Numbered from the stretch's first letter, positions 54,494 to 64,000 are shown. The stretch: DNA of 64,000 bases from Paraburkholderia antibiotica (GCF_012927125.1 NZ_JABBFZ010000002.1:310001-374000); one strand, 5' to 3'. Made by a program: numbers and translations. The notes: a model not told the origin generated them from the letters alone.

Positions 54494-54534
54494 CGGCGTT
54501 GCAGGCTCGATGTAGCCTGCAACGCCGTTTTTTT
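54494..54534 (+). terminator. Intrinsic terminator of the copper operon
   Basis: A perfect 14-bp stem (CGGCGTTGCAGGCT and its complement) with a 6-base loop is followed by seven T residues. It lies 16 bp after the DUF305 gene and ends the two-gene copper operon. Confidence 0.93.
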
Positions 54535-54635
54535 GCGGGCGCTTCTCTCTTCTTTCCTCTTCTTCGATCGCCTGCGCGCTTGCATGCAGGTCGTCGTGCG
54601 CAAGCCGCCGGTGCGCGACCGGCATCACCTCCCCA

Positions 54636-55886
54636 TCACCAGCGCGGATGCTTGCGCAACAGCGGCGTCATCGCGATCAGACCGATGATCGGCCCCGGCA
54701 GCAGCAGCCACGCGACGCGCACGTCGAGCGTGTGATAAACGCTCGTCGACCACAGAATCGAGCATGCGGACAGGAAGAAGCCGAAGCTGTTTTGCAGCGT
54801 CAACGCGCCGCCGATCTTGTCGGCCGGGCAGGCCTTCACGGAGAGCGCGGAAAATTGCGGCGAATCGGCAATCACGCTGACGCCCCAGACGAGCAGCAGC
54901 GCAAGCTGCACGGCGGTGCCGAGCGCGCCGGTCAGCGGATAGATCGCGCACAGCGCGCCCGATGTCGTCAGCGCGAGCGCGGCGGTGCGCGCGCTGCCAA
55001 CCGAGCGGCTGAGCCTGCCGCCGAACAGGCAGCCCAGCGCGCCGATCGCGATGATCAGAAACGACCACAGCGCCACCGTGCGCGGCGCAACCGCCGCCCC
55101 CGACGCAGCGCCCGCGAACGCGTGCTGCACCAGCAGCGGCGTCAGCGTCCAGAACGCGTACAACTCCCACATGTGGCCGAAATAGCCGAGCGCCGCCGCG
55201 CGAAACTCCCTGATCCGCACCACCTCGCCGATCCCCGCCGACAAACCGAAACGGCGGTTCGCCGCGCGTCGCGCATGCGGCCCCTCGCCGAGCGAGAACA
55301 CCAGCAGCGCGCCGATCACCGCGAGCCCGGACGAGGTCAACACCACGGTCTGCCATGGCACCGTCGACAGCAACGCGCGAATCGCGTGCACGGACGCGGT
55401 GCCGAGCGTCAGCATCGCGACCAGCAGCGCGAGCGTCTGCGCGGCGCGCTTCGGGTCCCATGTGACGAGCAGTTTCATCCCGAGCGGATAGATGCCCGCG
55501 AGCGCGACGCCGACGCCGAAGCGAAACGCCAGCGCCGACGCGAGCCCGCTGCTGCATAGCGCGAACAGCGCATTCAGGATCGCGCCGAGCACACCGCACA
55601 CGGCGAATACCTTGCTCGCCGACACGCGATCCGCGAGCCCGGTAATCGCCGACAGCAAGGTCCCGACGATAAACCCCGCCTGCACCGCATTCGTCAGCCA
55701 GCCGATGTCGGACGCGCTCAGTTGCCACGCGACCTGCAGATCGCGCATCGCGCCGTTCGCGCTGAACCACAGCGACGTCCCGAGCAATTGGGCAAGCGCG
55801 ATCACGAGCACCGCGCGTTTCGCGTGCGCGGCCATGCGCGCCGCCTCCTCGGGATGGGTTGCGTCCGCATCCAGCCTGTCCTGCAT
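54636..55886 (-). CDS. MFS transporter
   Basis: This 416-residue inner-membrane protein has 12 helices, with LLGTSLWFSANGAM in the first helix region and the motif-A-like GLADRVSASK in loop 2-3. The type resembles cyanate/multidrug-like MFS carriers of unknown substrate. A strong GGAGGAGG ribosome site precedes the ATG. It is convergent with the copper operon and follows the methyltransferase gene on the same strand after 132 bp. Confidence 0.85.
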   Translation of the reverse strand: MQDRLDADATHPEEAARMAAHAKRAVLVIALAQLLGTSLWFSANGAMRDLQVAWQLSASDIGWLTNAVQAGFIVGTLLSAITGLADRVSASKVFAVCGVLGAILNALFALCSSGLASALAFRFGVGVALAGIYPLGMKLLVTWDPKRAAQTLALLVAMLTLGTASVHAIRALLSTVPWQTVVLTSSGLAVIGALLVFSLGEGPHARRAANRRFGLSAGIGEVVRIREFRAAALGYFGHMWELYAFWTLTPLLVQHAFAGAASGAAVAPRTVALWSFLIIAIGALGCLFGGRLSRSVGSARTAALALTTSGALCAIYPLTGALGTAVQLALLLVWGVSVIADSPQFSALSVKACPADKIGGALTLQNSFGFFLSACSILWSTSVYHTLDVRVAWLLLPGPIIGLIAMTPLLRKHPRW

Positions 55887-56018
55887 CGTGCCTCCTCCGC
55901 CTCGATTCTGATTCGGCCGCGATGCGTGTCTGCTGATGCTTGTCGTCGAGCGAACGCGGCCGGTTTTGAGCGGCCATTGTAGACGACGGTGGGTGGTTGA
56001 ATGTGCGCTTGCGGAAAG

Positions 56019-56645
56019 CTAGCCCGCCTGACTGGGCTTGTCGAACGCGAGTCGCGTCCAGCTCACGCCCTGCTCGCGATTGCCCGGCTGAACCGACGCG
56101 GTTCGCAACTCACGCACGAGCCGCAGACCTTGCGCGCTCGCCAGCCGGATCGTCTCGTCGGCACTGACGTCGAACATACGACGGCCGGTGGGCACCGGGC
56201 CGTGTCGCAACGACATCAGCAACCTCGCTCCGCCGTGGAGCAGCGATGCGACGCGCGGCATTGCGCGCTCGCGCTGCGGTGCGTCGAGATGCATCCACAC
56301 CGCCGTCAACATGACCACATCGAAGGTCTCGCGGCGGGCCGACAGAATGGCAAGATCAGGCAGGCCGTCGTCGAGCCATTCGACAGCCGCCGACGGATGC
56401 AATGCGCGCGCCGCGTCGCGCAGTGCATCGACCGGTTCGACGGCGAGCACCGTATGGCCGAGCGCCGCGAAGGCGGCCGCATCGGTGCCGATGCCCGCGC
56501 CGATATCGACGATGCGCGACGGCGCGCGCGGCAACAGATCGAGCACCGGCCGATGCTGGTCGGCGAACGAAACGCCGCGCCATCGTTCGATCAGCGCGGC
56601 GGCCTGTTCGGCGTAGCCTTCGGTGCCGCTTATGTCGACGGACAT
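56019..56645 (-). CDS. Class I SAM-dependent methyltransferase
   Basis: This 208-residue protein has motif I VDIGAGIGTDAAAFA (about 46-60) and motif II-type TVLAVEPVDALRDAA, then FDVVMLTAVWMHLD. The acceptor is unknown. It starts 24 bp after the prpF stop on the same strand, so it may be read with the prp operon, although no role in propionate metabolism is known for such a protein. Confidence 0.85.
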   Translation of the reverse strand: MSVDISGTEGYAEQAAALIERWRGVSFADQHRPVLDLLPRAPSRIVDIGAGIGTDAAAFAALGHTVLAVEPVDALRDAARALHPSAAVEWLDDGLPDLAILSARRETFDVVMLTAVWMHLDAPQRERAMPRVASLLHGGARLLMSLRHGPVPTGRRMFDVSADETIRLASAQGLRLVRELRTASVQPGNREQGVSWTRLAFDKPSQAG

Positions 56646-56669
56646 GGGTTCAAGGACACCGCGAACGCA

Positions 56670-57857
56670 TCACGCGTCTGCCGGCACCCGCACCCACCCT
56701 TCCATCAGCACCCGCGCGCTGCGGCTCATGATCGCCTTCGTGACGACCCATTCGCCGTCCTTCAGGCTCGCCTGCGCGCCAACGCGCAACGTGCCCGACG
56801 GATGCCCGAAGCGCACCGATTCGCGCTCGCCGCCGCCCGCCGCCTGGTTGACCAGCGTGCCCGCGACCGCCGCCGCGGTGCCGATCGCGACCGCCGCCGT
56901 GCCCATCATCGCGTGATGCAGCTTGCCCATCGACATCGCGCGCACCAGCAGATCGACGTCGGCCGCGCGCACCGGTTTGCCGCTCGACGCGACGTAATCG
57001 ACCGGCTTCGCGACGAACGCGACCTTCGGCGTGTGCTGGCGCGTCGCGATCTCGTCGAGACTCTTGATGAGGCCCATGCGCAACGCGCCGTGCGCGCGGA
57101 TCGTCTCGAACATCGCGAGCGCCTTCGCGTCGCTATTGATCGCGTCCTGCAACTCGGTGCCCTTGTAGCCGATCGCTTCGGCCTCGACGAAGATCGTCGG
57201 AATGCCCGCGTTGATCATCGTCGCCTTCAACGTGCCGACGCCGGGCACGTCAAGATCGTCGACGAGGTTGCCGGTCGGGAACATCGCGCCGCCCGCGCCT
57301 TCTTCGTCGGCGGCCGGGTCCATGAATTCGAGCGGCACTTCGGCGGCCGGGAAGGTCACGCCGTCGAGTTCGAAGTCGCCGGTTTCCTGCACCGCGCCGT
57401 CGGTCATCGGCACATGCGCGATGATCGTCTTGCCGATATTGGCCTGCCAGATGCGCACGATCGCGACGCCGTCGCGCGGCACACGGCTCGCGTCGACGAG
57501 ACCCGCACTGATCGCGAACGGCCCGACCGCGGCCGACAGATTGCCGCAATTGCCACTCCAGTCGACGAAGGCCTTATCGATCGACACCTGACCGAACAGA
57601 TAGTCGACGTCGTGATCGGGCCGGCTGCTGCGCGAAATGATCACCGTCTTGCTGGTGCTCGACGTCGCGCCGCCCATGCCATCGATCTGCTTGCCGTACG
57701 GATCGGGGCTACCGATCACGCGCATCAGCAGCGCGTCGCGCGCGGCGCCGGGAGTTTGCGCGGTGGCGGGCAGATCGTCGAGGCGGAAGAACACGCCCTT
57801 GCTGGTGCCGCCACGCATATAGGTGGCCGGAATCCTGATCTGGGGAAGGTGCGCCAT
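56670..57857 (-). CDS. prpF: 2-methylaconitate cis-trans isomerase
   Basis: PrpF isomerises the 2-methylaconitate made by AcnD so that an aconitase can hydrate it to 2-methylisocitrate. The 395-residue length fits the family (about 396). Signatures are MRGGTSKGVFF near residue 13, IDGMGGATSSTSK (about 58-70, with the catalytic Lys) and DWSGNCGNLS with the conserved Cys. ATG 57857 has AGGACA upstream; an in-frame start at 57887 is less likely. It follows acnD by 118 bp. Confidence 0.94.
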   Translation of the reverse strand: MAHLPQIRIPATYMRGGTSKGVFFRLDDLPATAQTPGAARDALLMRVIGSPDPYGKQIDGMGGATSSTSKTVIISRSSRPDHDVDYLFGQVSIDKAFVDWSGNCGNLSAAVGPFAISAGLVDASRVPRDGVAIVRIWQANIGKTIIAHVPMTDGAVQETGDFELDGVTFPAAEVPLEFMDPAADEEGAGGAMFPTGNLVDDLDVPGVGTLKATMINAGIPTIFVEAEAIGYKGTELQDAINSDAKALAMFETIRAHGALRMGLIKSLDEIATRQHTPKVAFVAKPVDYVASSGKPVRAADVDLLVRAMSMGKLHHAMMGTAAVAIGTAAAVAGTLVNQAAGGGERESVRFGHPSGTLRVGAQASLKDGEWVVTKAIMSRSARVLMEGWVRVPADA

Positions 57858-57975
57858 GAAAGTGTCCTGAGGTGACGTCATGTTCAATGAAGGGCGATGC
57901 GGCCTACGGAGCCGCAGCGCCCTGTTCTGTTGCTACGTGCGCGTCGAATCGCGCATCAAAGCGCGCATCAAAGCG

Positions 57976-60573
57976 TCAGGCCGCCGCCTTGCTCGACTCC
58001 AGAAAATCCTGCGCGAAACGCTGCAGCACGCCGCCGGCTTCATAGATCGACACCTCTTCGGCCGTGTCGAGCCGGCACGTGACCGGCACTTCGACGCGCT
58101 CGCCGTCGCCGCGATGAATCACCAGCGTCAGATCCGCGCGCGGCTTGCGCTCGCCGATCACGTCGAAGGTCTCGGTGCCGTCGATACCGAGCGTCAGACG
58201 GTTCACGCCGGGCTTGAATTCGAGCGGCAACACGCCCATGCCGACCAGATTCGTGCGGTGAATCCGCTCGAAGCCTTCCGCGACGATCGCCTCGGTGCCC
58301 GCGAGCCGCACGCCCTTCGCGGCCCAGTCGCGCGACGATCCTTGGCCATAGTCCGCACCCGCGATCACGATCAGCGGCTGCTTGCGCTCCATGTAGGTTT
58401 CGATCGCTTCCCACATGCGCGTGACCTTGCCCTCCGGCTCGATACGCGCGAGCGAACCGGCCTTCACGTTGCCGCCCTCGACCACCATTTCGTTCTTCAG
58501 CGTCGGGTTCGCGAAGGTCGCGCGTTGCGCGGTCAGATGGTCGCCGCGGTGCGTCGCGTACGAATTGAAGTCCTCTTCGGGCAAGCCCATTTTCGTCAGG
58601 TACTCGCCGGCCGCGCTGTCGGCGAGAATCGCGTTCGACGGCGACAGGTGATCGGTCGTGATGTTGTCGCCGAGCACCGCCAGCGCGCGCATGCCCTTGA
58701 GCGTGCGCTCGCCGGCGAGCGCGCCTTCCCAGTACGGCGGACGGCGAATATAGGTGCTCTGCGGGCGCCAGTCGTACAGCGGCTCAGCTCTCTCGCCGTG
58801 CTCGACAGCGGCCGCGAACATCGGTTCGTACACCTTGCGGAATTGCTCCGGCTTCACGCTCGCGGCGACGATCGCATCGATCTCCGCATCCGTCGGCCAC
58901 AGATCCTTCAACGTCACTGGATGACCATCGGCATCGACGCCGAGCACGTCCTTCTCGATGTCGAAGCGGATCGTGCCCGCAATCGCATACGCGACGACAA
59001 GCGGCGGCGACGCGAGAAACGCCTGCTTCGCGTACGGATGAATACGGCCGTCGAAATTGCGGTTACCCGACAGCACCGCGGTCGCATACAGATCGCGCTC
59101 GATCACTTCCTTCTGGATCACCGGATCGAGCGCGCCGGACATGCCGTTGCACGACGTGCATGCATACGCGACCACGCCGAAGCCGAGCTTCTCGAGATCG
59201 GGCAGCAGCCCCGCTTCTTCCAGATACAGCGTGACGGCCTTCGAGCCCGGCGCGAGCGAGCTTTTCACCCACGGCTTGCGCGTCAAACCGCGCCGGTTCG
59301 CGTTACGCGCGAGCAGACCGGCCGCGATCATGTTGCGCGGATTGTTGGTGTTCGTGCAGCTGGTGATCGCGGCGATGATCACCGCGCCATCGGGCATCAG
59401 GCCCGGCTCGTTCTCGACCTTGCCGCTGATGCCACGCGCGGCGAGATCCGCGACCGGCAAACGGCGATGCGGATTCGACGGACCCGCGAGCGTGCGCACA
59501 ACCGTCGACAGATCGAACTTCAGCACGCGCTCGTACTCGGCATGCTTCAGCGCATCGGCCCACAAGCCGGTTTCCTTCGCGTAGGTCTCGACCAGTTTGA
59601 CGAGCGCGTCGTCGCGGCCGGTCAGCGTCAGATAGCGGATCGTCTGTTCGTCGATATAGAACATCGCGGCGGTCGCGCCGAACTCGGGCGCCATGTTCGC
59701 GATCGTCGCGCGATCGCCGAGCGTCAGGTTCGCCGCGCCCTCGCCGTAGAACTCCAGGTACGCGCCGACCACCTTCTCCTTGCGCAGGAATTCGGTCAGC
59801 GACAGCACCACGTCGGTCGCGGTAATGCCCTCGCCACGCTTGCCGGTCAGCTCGACGCCGACGATGTCCGGCAGCCGCATATACGACGCGCGGCCGAGCA
59901 TCACGCTTTCCGCTTCGAGACCGCCGACGCCGATCGCGATCACGCCGAGCGCATCGACCATCGGCGTATGCGAATCGGTGCCGACCAACGTATCGGGAAA
60001 CGCGACGCCGTCCTTCACCTGCACGACCGGGCTCATCCGTTCGAGGTTGATCTGGTGCAGGATGCCGTTGCCCGGCGGAATCACGTCGACGTTGCGAAAC
60101 GCGCGCTTGGTCCAGTTGATGAAATCGAAGCGGTCTTCGTTACGGCGATCCTCGATCGCGCGATTCTTCGCGAACGCATCCGGATCGAAACCGCCGCATT
60201 CAACTGCAAGCGAGTGATCGACCACCAGTTGCGTCGGCACCACCGGATTGACGAGCGCCGGGTCGCCGCCCTGCGCGGCGATTGCATCGCGCAGCCCCGC
60301 GAGGTCGACGAGCGCGGTCTGGCCGAGAATGTCGTGACACACGACACGCGCCGGAAACCACGGAAAATCCAGCTCGCGCTTGCGCTCGATGATCTGCTTA
60401 AGCGATGCCGTGAGCGTCGCCGGATCGCAGCGGCGCACCAGATTTTCGGCGAGCACGCGCGACGTGTACGGGAGTTTGTCGTAGGCGCCGGGCTCGATCG
60501 CATCGACCGCGGCACGCGTATCGAAGAAATCGAGTTCGGTGCCCGGAAGGCGTTTGCGGTTGGCAGTATTCAT
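57976..60573 (-). CDS. acnD: Fe/S-dependent 2-methylcitrate dehydratase
   Basis: AcnD is an 865-residue aconitase-superfamily enzyme that dehydrates 2-methylcitrate to 2-methylaconitate. It has the [4Fe-4S] cysteines in ITSCTNTNNP and TSCNGMSG, DSHTPM near residue 205 and the swivel-domain YGQGSSRDWAAKG. It replaces PrpD in this pathway variant and needs PrpF. It lies between prpC (204 bp upstream) and prpF. A 1061-codon antisense frame on the plus strand is a high-GC artefact. Confidence 0.95.
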   Translation of the reverse strand: MNTANRKRLPGTELDFFDTRAAVDAIEPGAYDKLPYTSRVLAENLVRRCDPATLTASLKQIIERKRELDFPWFPARVVCHDILGQTALVDLAGLRDAIAAQGGDPALVNPVVPTQLVVDHSLAVECGGFDPDAFAKNRAIEDRRNEDRFDFINWTKRAFRNVDVIPPGNGILHQINLERMSPVVQVKDGVAFPDTLVGTDSHTPMVDALGVIAIGVGGLEAESVMLGRASYMRLPDIVGVELTGKRGEGITATDVVLSLTEFLRKEKVVGAYLEFYGEGAANLTLGDRATIANMAPEFGATAAMFYIDEQTIRYLTLTGRDDALVKLVETYAKETGLWADALKHAEYERVLKFDLSTVVRTLAGPSNPHRRLPVADLAARGISGKVENEPGLMPDGAVIIAAITSCTNTNNPRNMIAAGLLARNANRRGLTRKPWVKSSLAPGSKAVTLYLEEAGLLPDLEKLGFGVVAYACTSCNGMSGALDPVIQKEVIERDLYATAVLSGNRNFDGRIHPYAKQAFLASPPLVVAYAIAGTIRFDIEKDVLGVDADGHPVTLKDLWPTDAEIDAIVAASVKPEQFRKVYEPMFAAAVEHGERAEPLYDWRPQSTYIRRPPYWEGALAGERTLKGMRALAVLGDNITTDHLSPSNAILADSAAGEYLTKMGLPEEDFNSYATHRGDHLTAQRATFANPTLKNEMVVEGGNVKAGSLARIEPEGKVTRMWEAIETYMERKQPLIVIAGADYGQGSSRDWAAKGVRLAGTEAIVAEGFERIHRTNLVGMGVLPLEFKPGVNRLTLGIDGTETFDVIGERKPRADLTLVIHRGDGERVEVPVTCRLDTAEEVSIYEAGGVLQRFAQDFLESSKAAA

Positions 60574-60777
60574 GGCGTAGGGACAGTTAGTGGCCGCCGG
60601 ACGGATGCCGGCGGCGGTCGCAGCAGTCGGTTACGCGCGGCGCGCCTTGTTGCGGCGCTGTGCCGGCGAACCGGGTCGGACAGTCGATATAAGTGTAGCT
60701 CGCGATTCGGCGGATTCAGCACACCGCCGCGCACACACGGGCACGCTCAAACAATCGATGCATGCCCGCGCTCCCGA

Positions 60778-61947
60778 TCACGCGCGCTTCGCCAGCGGCA
60801 CGAACGGCAGATCGTCCGGGCCCGTGTAATTCGCGCTCGGCCGGATGATCTTGTTGTCGATGCGCTGCTCGATGATGTGCGCGCTCCAGCCCGCCGTGCG
60901 CGAGATCACGAAGAGCGGCGTGAACATCGCGGTCGGCACGCCCAGCATGTGATACGACACCGCGCTGAACCAGTCGAGATTCGGAAACATCTTCTTCGCG
61001 TCCCACATCACCGACTCCAACCGCTCGGCGATCGAGAACAGCTTCATGTTGCCCGCTTCCTTTGACAGCTTCTTTGCGACTTCCTTGATGACCTTGTTGC
61101 GCGGGTCCGAGATCGTATAGACCGGGTGGCCGAAGCCGATCACCACTTCCTTGTTCTCGACGCGGCGACGGATGTCGGCTTCCGCTTCGTCGGGCGTCTG
61201 GTAGCGCGACTGGATCTCGAACGCGACTTCATTGGCGCCGCCGTGCTTCGGGCCGCGCAGCGCGCCGATCGCGCCGGTGATCGCCGAGTAGATGTCCGAA
61301 CCCGTGCCCGCGATCACGCGGCCGGTGAACGTCGACGCGTTGAATTCGTGCTCGGCGTACAGGTTCAGCGACACGTGCATCGCGTCGACCCACGCCTTCG
61401 ACGGCTCGACGCCGTGCAGCAGATGCAGGAAGTGGCCGCCGATCGAGTCGTCGTCGGTTTCGACCTCGATGCGCTTGCCGTTGTGCGAGTAGTGATACCA
61501 GTAGAGCAGCATCGAGCCGAGCGAGGCCATCAGCTTGTCGGCGATGTCGCGCGCGCCCGGCAGGTTGTGATCGTCTTTCTCGGGCAGCACGGTGCCGAGC
61601 ACCGACACGCCGGTGCGCATCACGTCCATCGGGTGCGCGGCGGCCGGAATCCATTCGAGCGCGGCCTTCACGTTGGCGGGCAGGCCACGCATGCCTTTGA
61701 GCTTCGTTTTGTAGGCCTTCAGCTCGGCCGCGGTCGGCAGCTTTTCATGTACCAGCAGATAGGCGATTTCTTCGAATTCGCACGCGCCGGCGATGTCGAG
61801 AATGTCGTAGCCACGGTAATGCAGATCGTTGCCGGTCTTGCCGACCGTGCACAGCGCGGTGTTGCCCGCGGTCACGCCAGACAGCGCGACGGATTTTTTC
61901 GGCTTGAAGGCGCCCGCGTTCGGCGTGCTGTTGTCTGCTTCGCTCAT
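60778..61947 (-). CDS. prpC: 2-methylcitrate synthase
   Basis: PrpC condenses propionyl-CoA with oxaloacetate, the first step of the methylcitrate cycle. The 389-residue length and the motifs [47 protein letters not shown] (active-site His) and [15 protein letters not shown] fit the citrate synthase fold of PrpC type. ATG 61947 starts the normal N-terminus; the frame reaching 62991 is run-on into the divergent regulator. A sigma-54 promoter lies about 60 bp upstream. Confidence 0.95.
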   Translation of the reverse strand: MSEADNSTPNAGAFKPKKSVALSGVTAGNTALCTVGKTGNDLHYRGYDILDIAGACEFEEIAYLLVHEKLPTAAELKAYKTKLKGMRGLPANVKAALEWIPAAAHPMDVMRTGVSVLGTVLPEKDDHNLPGARDIADKLMASLGSMLLYWYHYSHNGKRIEVETDDDSIGGHFLHLLHGVEPSKAWVDAMHVSLNLYAEHEFNASTFTGRVIAGTGSDIYSAITGAIGALRGPKHGGANEVAFEIQSRYQTPDEAEADIRRRVENKEVVIGFGHPVYTISDPRNKVIKEVAKKLSKEAGNMKLFSIAERLESVMWDAKKMFPNLDWFSAVSYHMLGVPTAMFTPLFVISRTAGWSAHIIEQRIDNKIIRPSANYTGPDDLPFVPLAKRA

Positions 61948-62007
61948 CGATTGTCTCCAGAGACAGGGTGTACTGGGGGTCACAGCTTTGAATGGGCAGC
62001 GTTGAAC

Positions 62008-62022
62008 GCAAAGAACGGGCCA
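62008..62022 (-). promoter_or_regulatory. Sigma-54 (-24/-12) promoter of prpC
   Basis: On the minus strand TGGCCC-GTTCT-TTGC matches the sigma-54 consensus (TGGCAC, 5 bases, TTGC) with one mismatch and exact GG-GC spacing. Transcription would start near 61997 and give a leader of about 50 bases before prpC. This fits the sigma-54 activator PrpR encoded divergently. Confidence 0.82.
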
Positions 62023-62093
62023 GCTTGCGCGCCGGCCGCTAAGTGCCTGATTTGTCAAAAGTCCGCTGCCGGTCTCGGCGGCCACGCGATTGC

Positions 62094-62125
62094 ATTTCAT
62101 TTCACAAATGAAATCGACGATTTCA
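62094..62125. promoter_or_regulatory. Overlapping palindromes, probable PrpR upstream activating sites
   Basis: Two perfect inverted repeats overlap: ATTTCATTT-CAC-AAATGAAAT (62094-62114) and TGAAATCG-A-CGATTTCA (62109-62125). They reuse the TTTCA/TGAAA half-site three times. They lie about 75-115 bp upstream of the sigma-54 promoter, the usual range for an enhancer-binding protein. They are also 60-90 bp before prpR, so autoregulation is likely. Confidence 0.72.
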
Positions 62126-62185
62126 CATTGGAAAGGAATGCTCGCATAATGGCGTCTTCCGCCACTCCGCCGCGAGTCGTCCATC

Positions 62186-64000
62186 TTGAGCACGCCTCTG
62201 TACGAACCGCCGCAGCGCCCGCGCATCTGGGCGCTCTCGATCAGCCGCCTGCGCGAGCTGTTCTTCGACATCGCCGGCGAATACGTCGAACGCGCGGACT
62301 TTCGCATCGTCTCGCACGGCTTCGAGGACGCGGTGCGCGAAATCGAAGGCGCGGGCGCGGCGCGTCCCGACGTCGTGCTCGCGGGCGGCTCGAACGGCGC
62401 GTATCTGAAGACGCGCGTGTCGGTGCCGGTGGTGCGCATCAGCCCGACCGGCTTCGACATGATGCACGCGCTCGCGCGCGCCCGCCGCGAAGGCGCGCGC
62501 GTCGCGCTCGTCACGCACGGCGACACGCCCGACGAAGTGCGCCGCTTCACCGCCGCGTACGCGCTCGACGTCACGTTCGCGTCGTACCAGTCGGTGCAGG
62601 ACGCGGAGAGCGTAGTGCTCGACCTCAGCGACCGCGGCATCGACGTAGTAGTCGGCCCCGGCCTCGTCACCGATATCGCCGCCAGCGCCGGCATGGGCGC
62701 GGTGTTTCTGTATTCGCGCGCGTCGGTGCGCACCGGTTTCGACACCGCGCTCGAAGTCGCGCAGGCGACGCGCCGCGAAACCGTGCGACGGCAGCGGCTC
62801 GACACGTTGCTGCAGCATCTGCGCGACGGCGTCGTCGCGCTCGATGCGCAGGGCCGCGTCGAGCTGATGAACCAGCGGCTCGCGAGCGTGCTCGGCATCG
62901 ATGCCGCGAAGGCCGTCGGCCGCACACTGCTCGATCTCGCGCCGGACCTCGCGGGCAGCCTGCCCGACACCGATGGCGACAGTTTCTGCACGGTGCGTGG
63001 CGCGAGCTACGTCGTGCATCGCGGACCGCTCGCGAGCAGCGGCGCGGCGGCGGGCACCGTGCTGACGTTCCAGGAATCGCGCGCGGTCGAGCGACTCGAT
63101 CGCACGCTACGCGCGCGACAACGCGTGCAGCAGTTCACCGCGCGCTACCGGCTCGACGATATCGTCGGCGCGTCGGAGACGATCGAGCAGGTGCGCGCGC
63201 GGGTCGCGCGTTATGCGAAGTCGGACGCGACCGTGCTGATTCTCGGCGAGAGCGGCACCGGCAAGGAGATGGTCGCGCAGAGCATGCATCAGTTGAGCGC
63301 GCGGCGCGACTTCGCATTCGTCGCGATCAATTGCGGCGCGTTTCCCGAGGCGCTGCTCGAAAGCGAGCTGTTCGGCTACGAGGAAGGCGCGTTCACCGGC
63401 GCGCGCAAAGGCGGCAAGGCGGGACTGATCGAGGTCGCGCATCGCGGCACGCTGTTTCTCGATGAAATCGGCGAAATGCCGCTGTCGTTGCAGAGCCGCC
63501 TGCTACGCGTGCTGCAGGAGCGCGAGGTGGTGCGGCTCGGTTCGACGGAGCCGACGCGCGTCGATATTCGCGTGATCGCGGCGACGCATCGCGCGTTGAC
63601 CGACAGCGTCGCGGCCGGCGCTTTTCGCGCCGATCTGTACTACCGGCTCAATATTCTCAGCATCGCGCTGCCGCCGCTGCGCGAGCGGCCGGCCGATCTG
63701 CTGCCGCTCGCCGCCGAGCTCTTGAGGCAGGCGGCCGCGCGCGAGCCGGGACTCGCCGCGCGCGTGCCCGACGCGGAGACCGCCGCGCGCATGCTGAGCG
63801 GGCTCGGTGCGGCGTTACGGCGCTATGCATGGCCGGGCAACGTGCGGGAATTGCAGAACGTGATCGAACGGATTGCGGTGGAGCTGGCGGATGTCGATGC
63901 AGAGACGAACGCGGACGCGACGGTGGTATCGCGCGAGATGCTGCGGGCGGTCGCGCCGGAAATCGTCGAACCGGTCGCGCGCGCCACGAAGCCCGCCGCG
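62186..64000 (+). CDS. prpR: Propionate catabolism regulator PrpR, sigma-54 enhancer-binding protein (3' partial)
   Basis: The 605 codons present are open to the window edge. The protein has a PrpR_N sensor domain (about 1-185), a short PAS-like part (about 200-290) and an AAA+ sigma-54 interaction domain from about 325: Walker [15 protein letters not shown] loop and [10 protein letters not shown]. The Fis-type HTH must lie beyond 64000. Only a TTG (62186) can serve as start: the in-frame stop at 62147 is followed by no ATG or GTG. The PrpR_N domain senses 2-methylcitrate in known members. Confidence 0.9.
   Translation, partial: MSTPLYEPPQRPRIWALSISRLRELFFDIAGEYVERADFRIVSHGFEDAVREIEGAGAARPDVVLAGGSNGAYLKTRVSVPVVRISPTGFDMMHALARARREGARVALVTHGDTPDEVRRFTAAYALDVTFASYQSVQDAESVVLDLSDRGIDVVVGPGLVTDIAASAGMGAVFLYSRASVRTGFDTALEVAQATRRETVRRQRLDTLLQHLRDGVVALDAQGRVELMNQRLASVLGIDAAKAVGRTLLDLAPDLAGSLPDTDGDSFCTVRGASYVVHRGPLASSGAAAGTVLTFQESRAVERLDRTLRARQRVQQFTARYRLDDIVGASETIEQVRARVARYAKSDATVLILGESGTGKEMVAQSMHQLSARRDFAFVAINCGAFPEALLESELFGYEEGAFTGARKGGKAGLIEVAHRGTLFLDEIGEMPLSLQSRLLRVLQEREVVRLGSTEPTRVDIRVIAATHRALTDSVAAGAFRADLYYRLNILSIALPPLRERPADLLPLAAELLRQAAAREPGLAARVPDAETAARMLSGLGAALRRYAWPGNVRELQNVIERIAVELADVDAETNADATVVSREMLRAVAPEIVEPVARATKPAA

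Noticed and set aside
57880..61065. Open frame of 1061 codons on the plus strand
   Set aside because: It runs antisense to acnD and part of prpC, is Arg/His-rich without motifs, and reflects high GC at third positions of the real genes.
61126..63465. Plus-strand frame of 779 codons overlapping prpC and prpR
   Set aside because: It is antisense to prpC and out of frame with the clear PrpR translation, which stays open to the window end.

Overview
The window is high-GC chromosomal DNA with the gene content of a Burkholderiaceae soil or plant-associated bacterium. Paraburkholderia is my best guess, inferred from family composition and the layout of the prp locus, not from any marker gene. There are no rRNA or tRNA genes, insertion sequences, prophage or CRISPR arrays that I can see. 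Many short same-strand gene overlaps show tight operon structure.

Layout. 0.1-5 kb: D-serine dehydratase (dsdA) divergent from a GcvA-like LysR regulator, then a YigZ-family protein, a lipoprotein, a LysE-type exporter and a 47-residue membrane protein. 5-16.5 kb: a nine-gene, minus-strand Wzx/Wzy-type exopolysaccharide operon (priming transferase, outer-membrane export lipoprotein, tyrosine phosphatase, tyrosine kinase/co-polymerase, one glycosyltransferase, pyruvyl transferase, flippase, polymerase-like protein, secreted glycosidase). Behind it lies an AT-rich leader of about 1 kb. 17.5-27.2 kb: two MFS carriers (the second an OFA carrier with its 42-residue small subunit), a DUF3830 protein, an AraC regulator, a LuxR solo with an intact acyl-homoserine-lactone pocket signature, an amidase, and a YadG/YadH-like ABC exporter. 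27.4-34 kb: a stressosome-type rsbR-rsbS-rsbT-phosphatase module followed by two histidine kinases, with no sigma factor. 34-42 kb: a tannase-like gene relic, an acyltransferase, an orphan PAAR protein, a TauE/SafE permease, small hypothetical proteins, a divergent FtsH-like protease and an AraC regulator.

42-51 kb is the most intriguing region. It holds an IclR regulator, an aromatic-acid MFS carrier, a TIM-barrel isomerase/dehydratase, a NIPSNAP protein, two 3-ketosteroid-dehydrogenase-like flavoproteins and an AroE-like dehydrogenase that has lost substrate-binding residues. An identical 12-bp motif occurs in the promoters of both flavoproteins; the second of these promoters is shared with the aroE-like gene. 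I infer a catabolic route that oxidises and desaturates a hydroaromatic (cyclohexane-type) acid.

51-56.6 kb: a degenerate orphan ABC ATPase, an MDR oxidoreductase, an ABM monooxygenase, a copper chaperone plus DUF305 protein behind a CueR-type operator, an MFS carrier and a methyltransferase. 56.7-64 kb: the methylcitrate (propionate) operon prpC-acnD-prpF, divergent from prpR, which is cut by the window edge. A sigma-54 promoter and palindromic upstream sites lie between prpC and prpR. prpB is not between them.

All identifications come from reading motifs in the translations. No database search was run.
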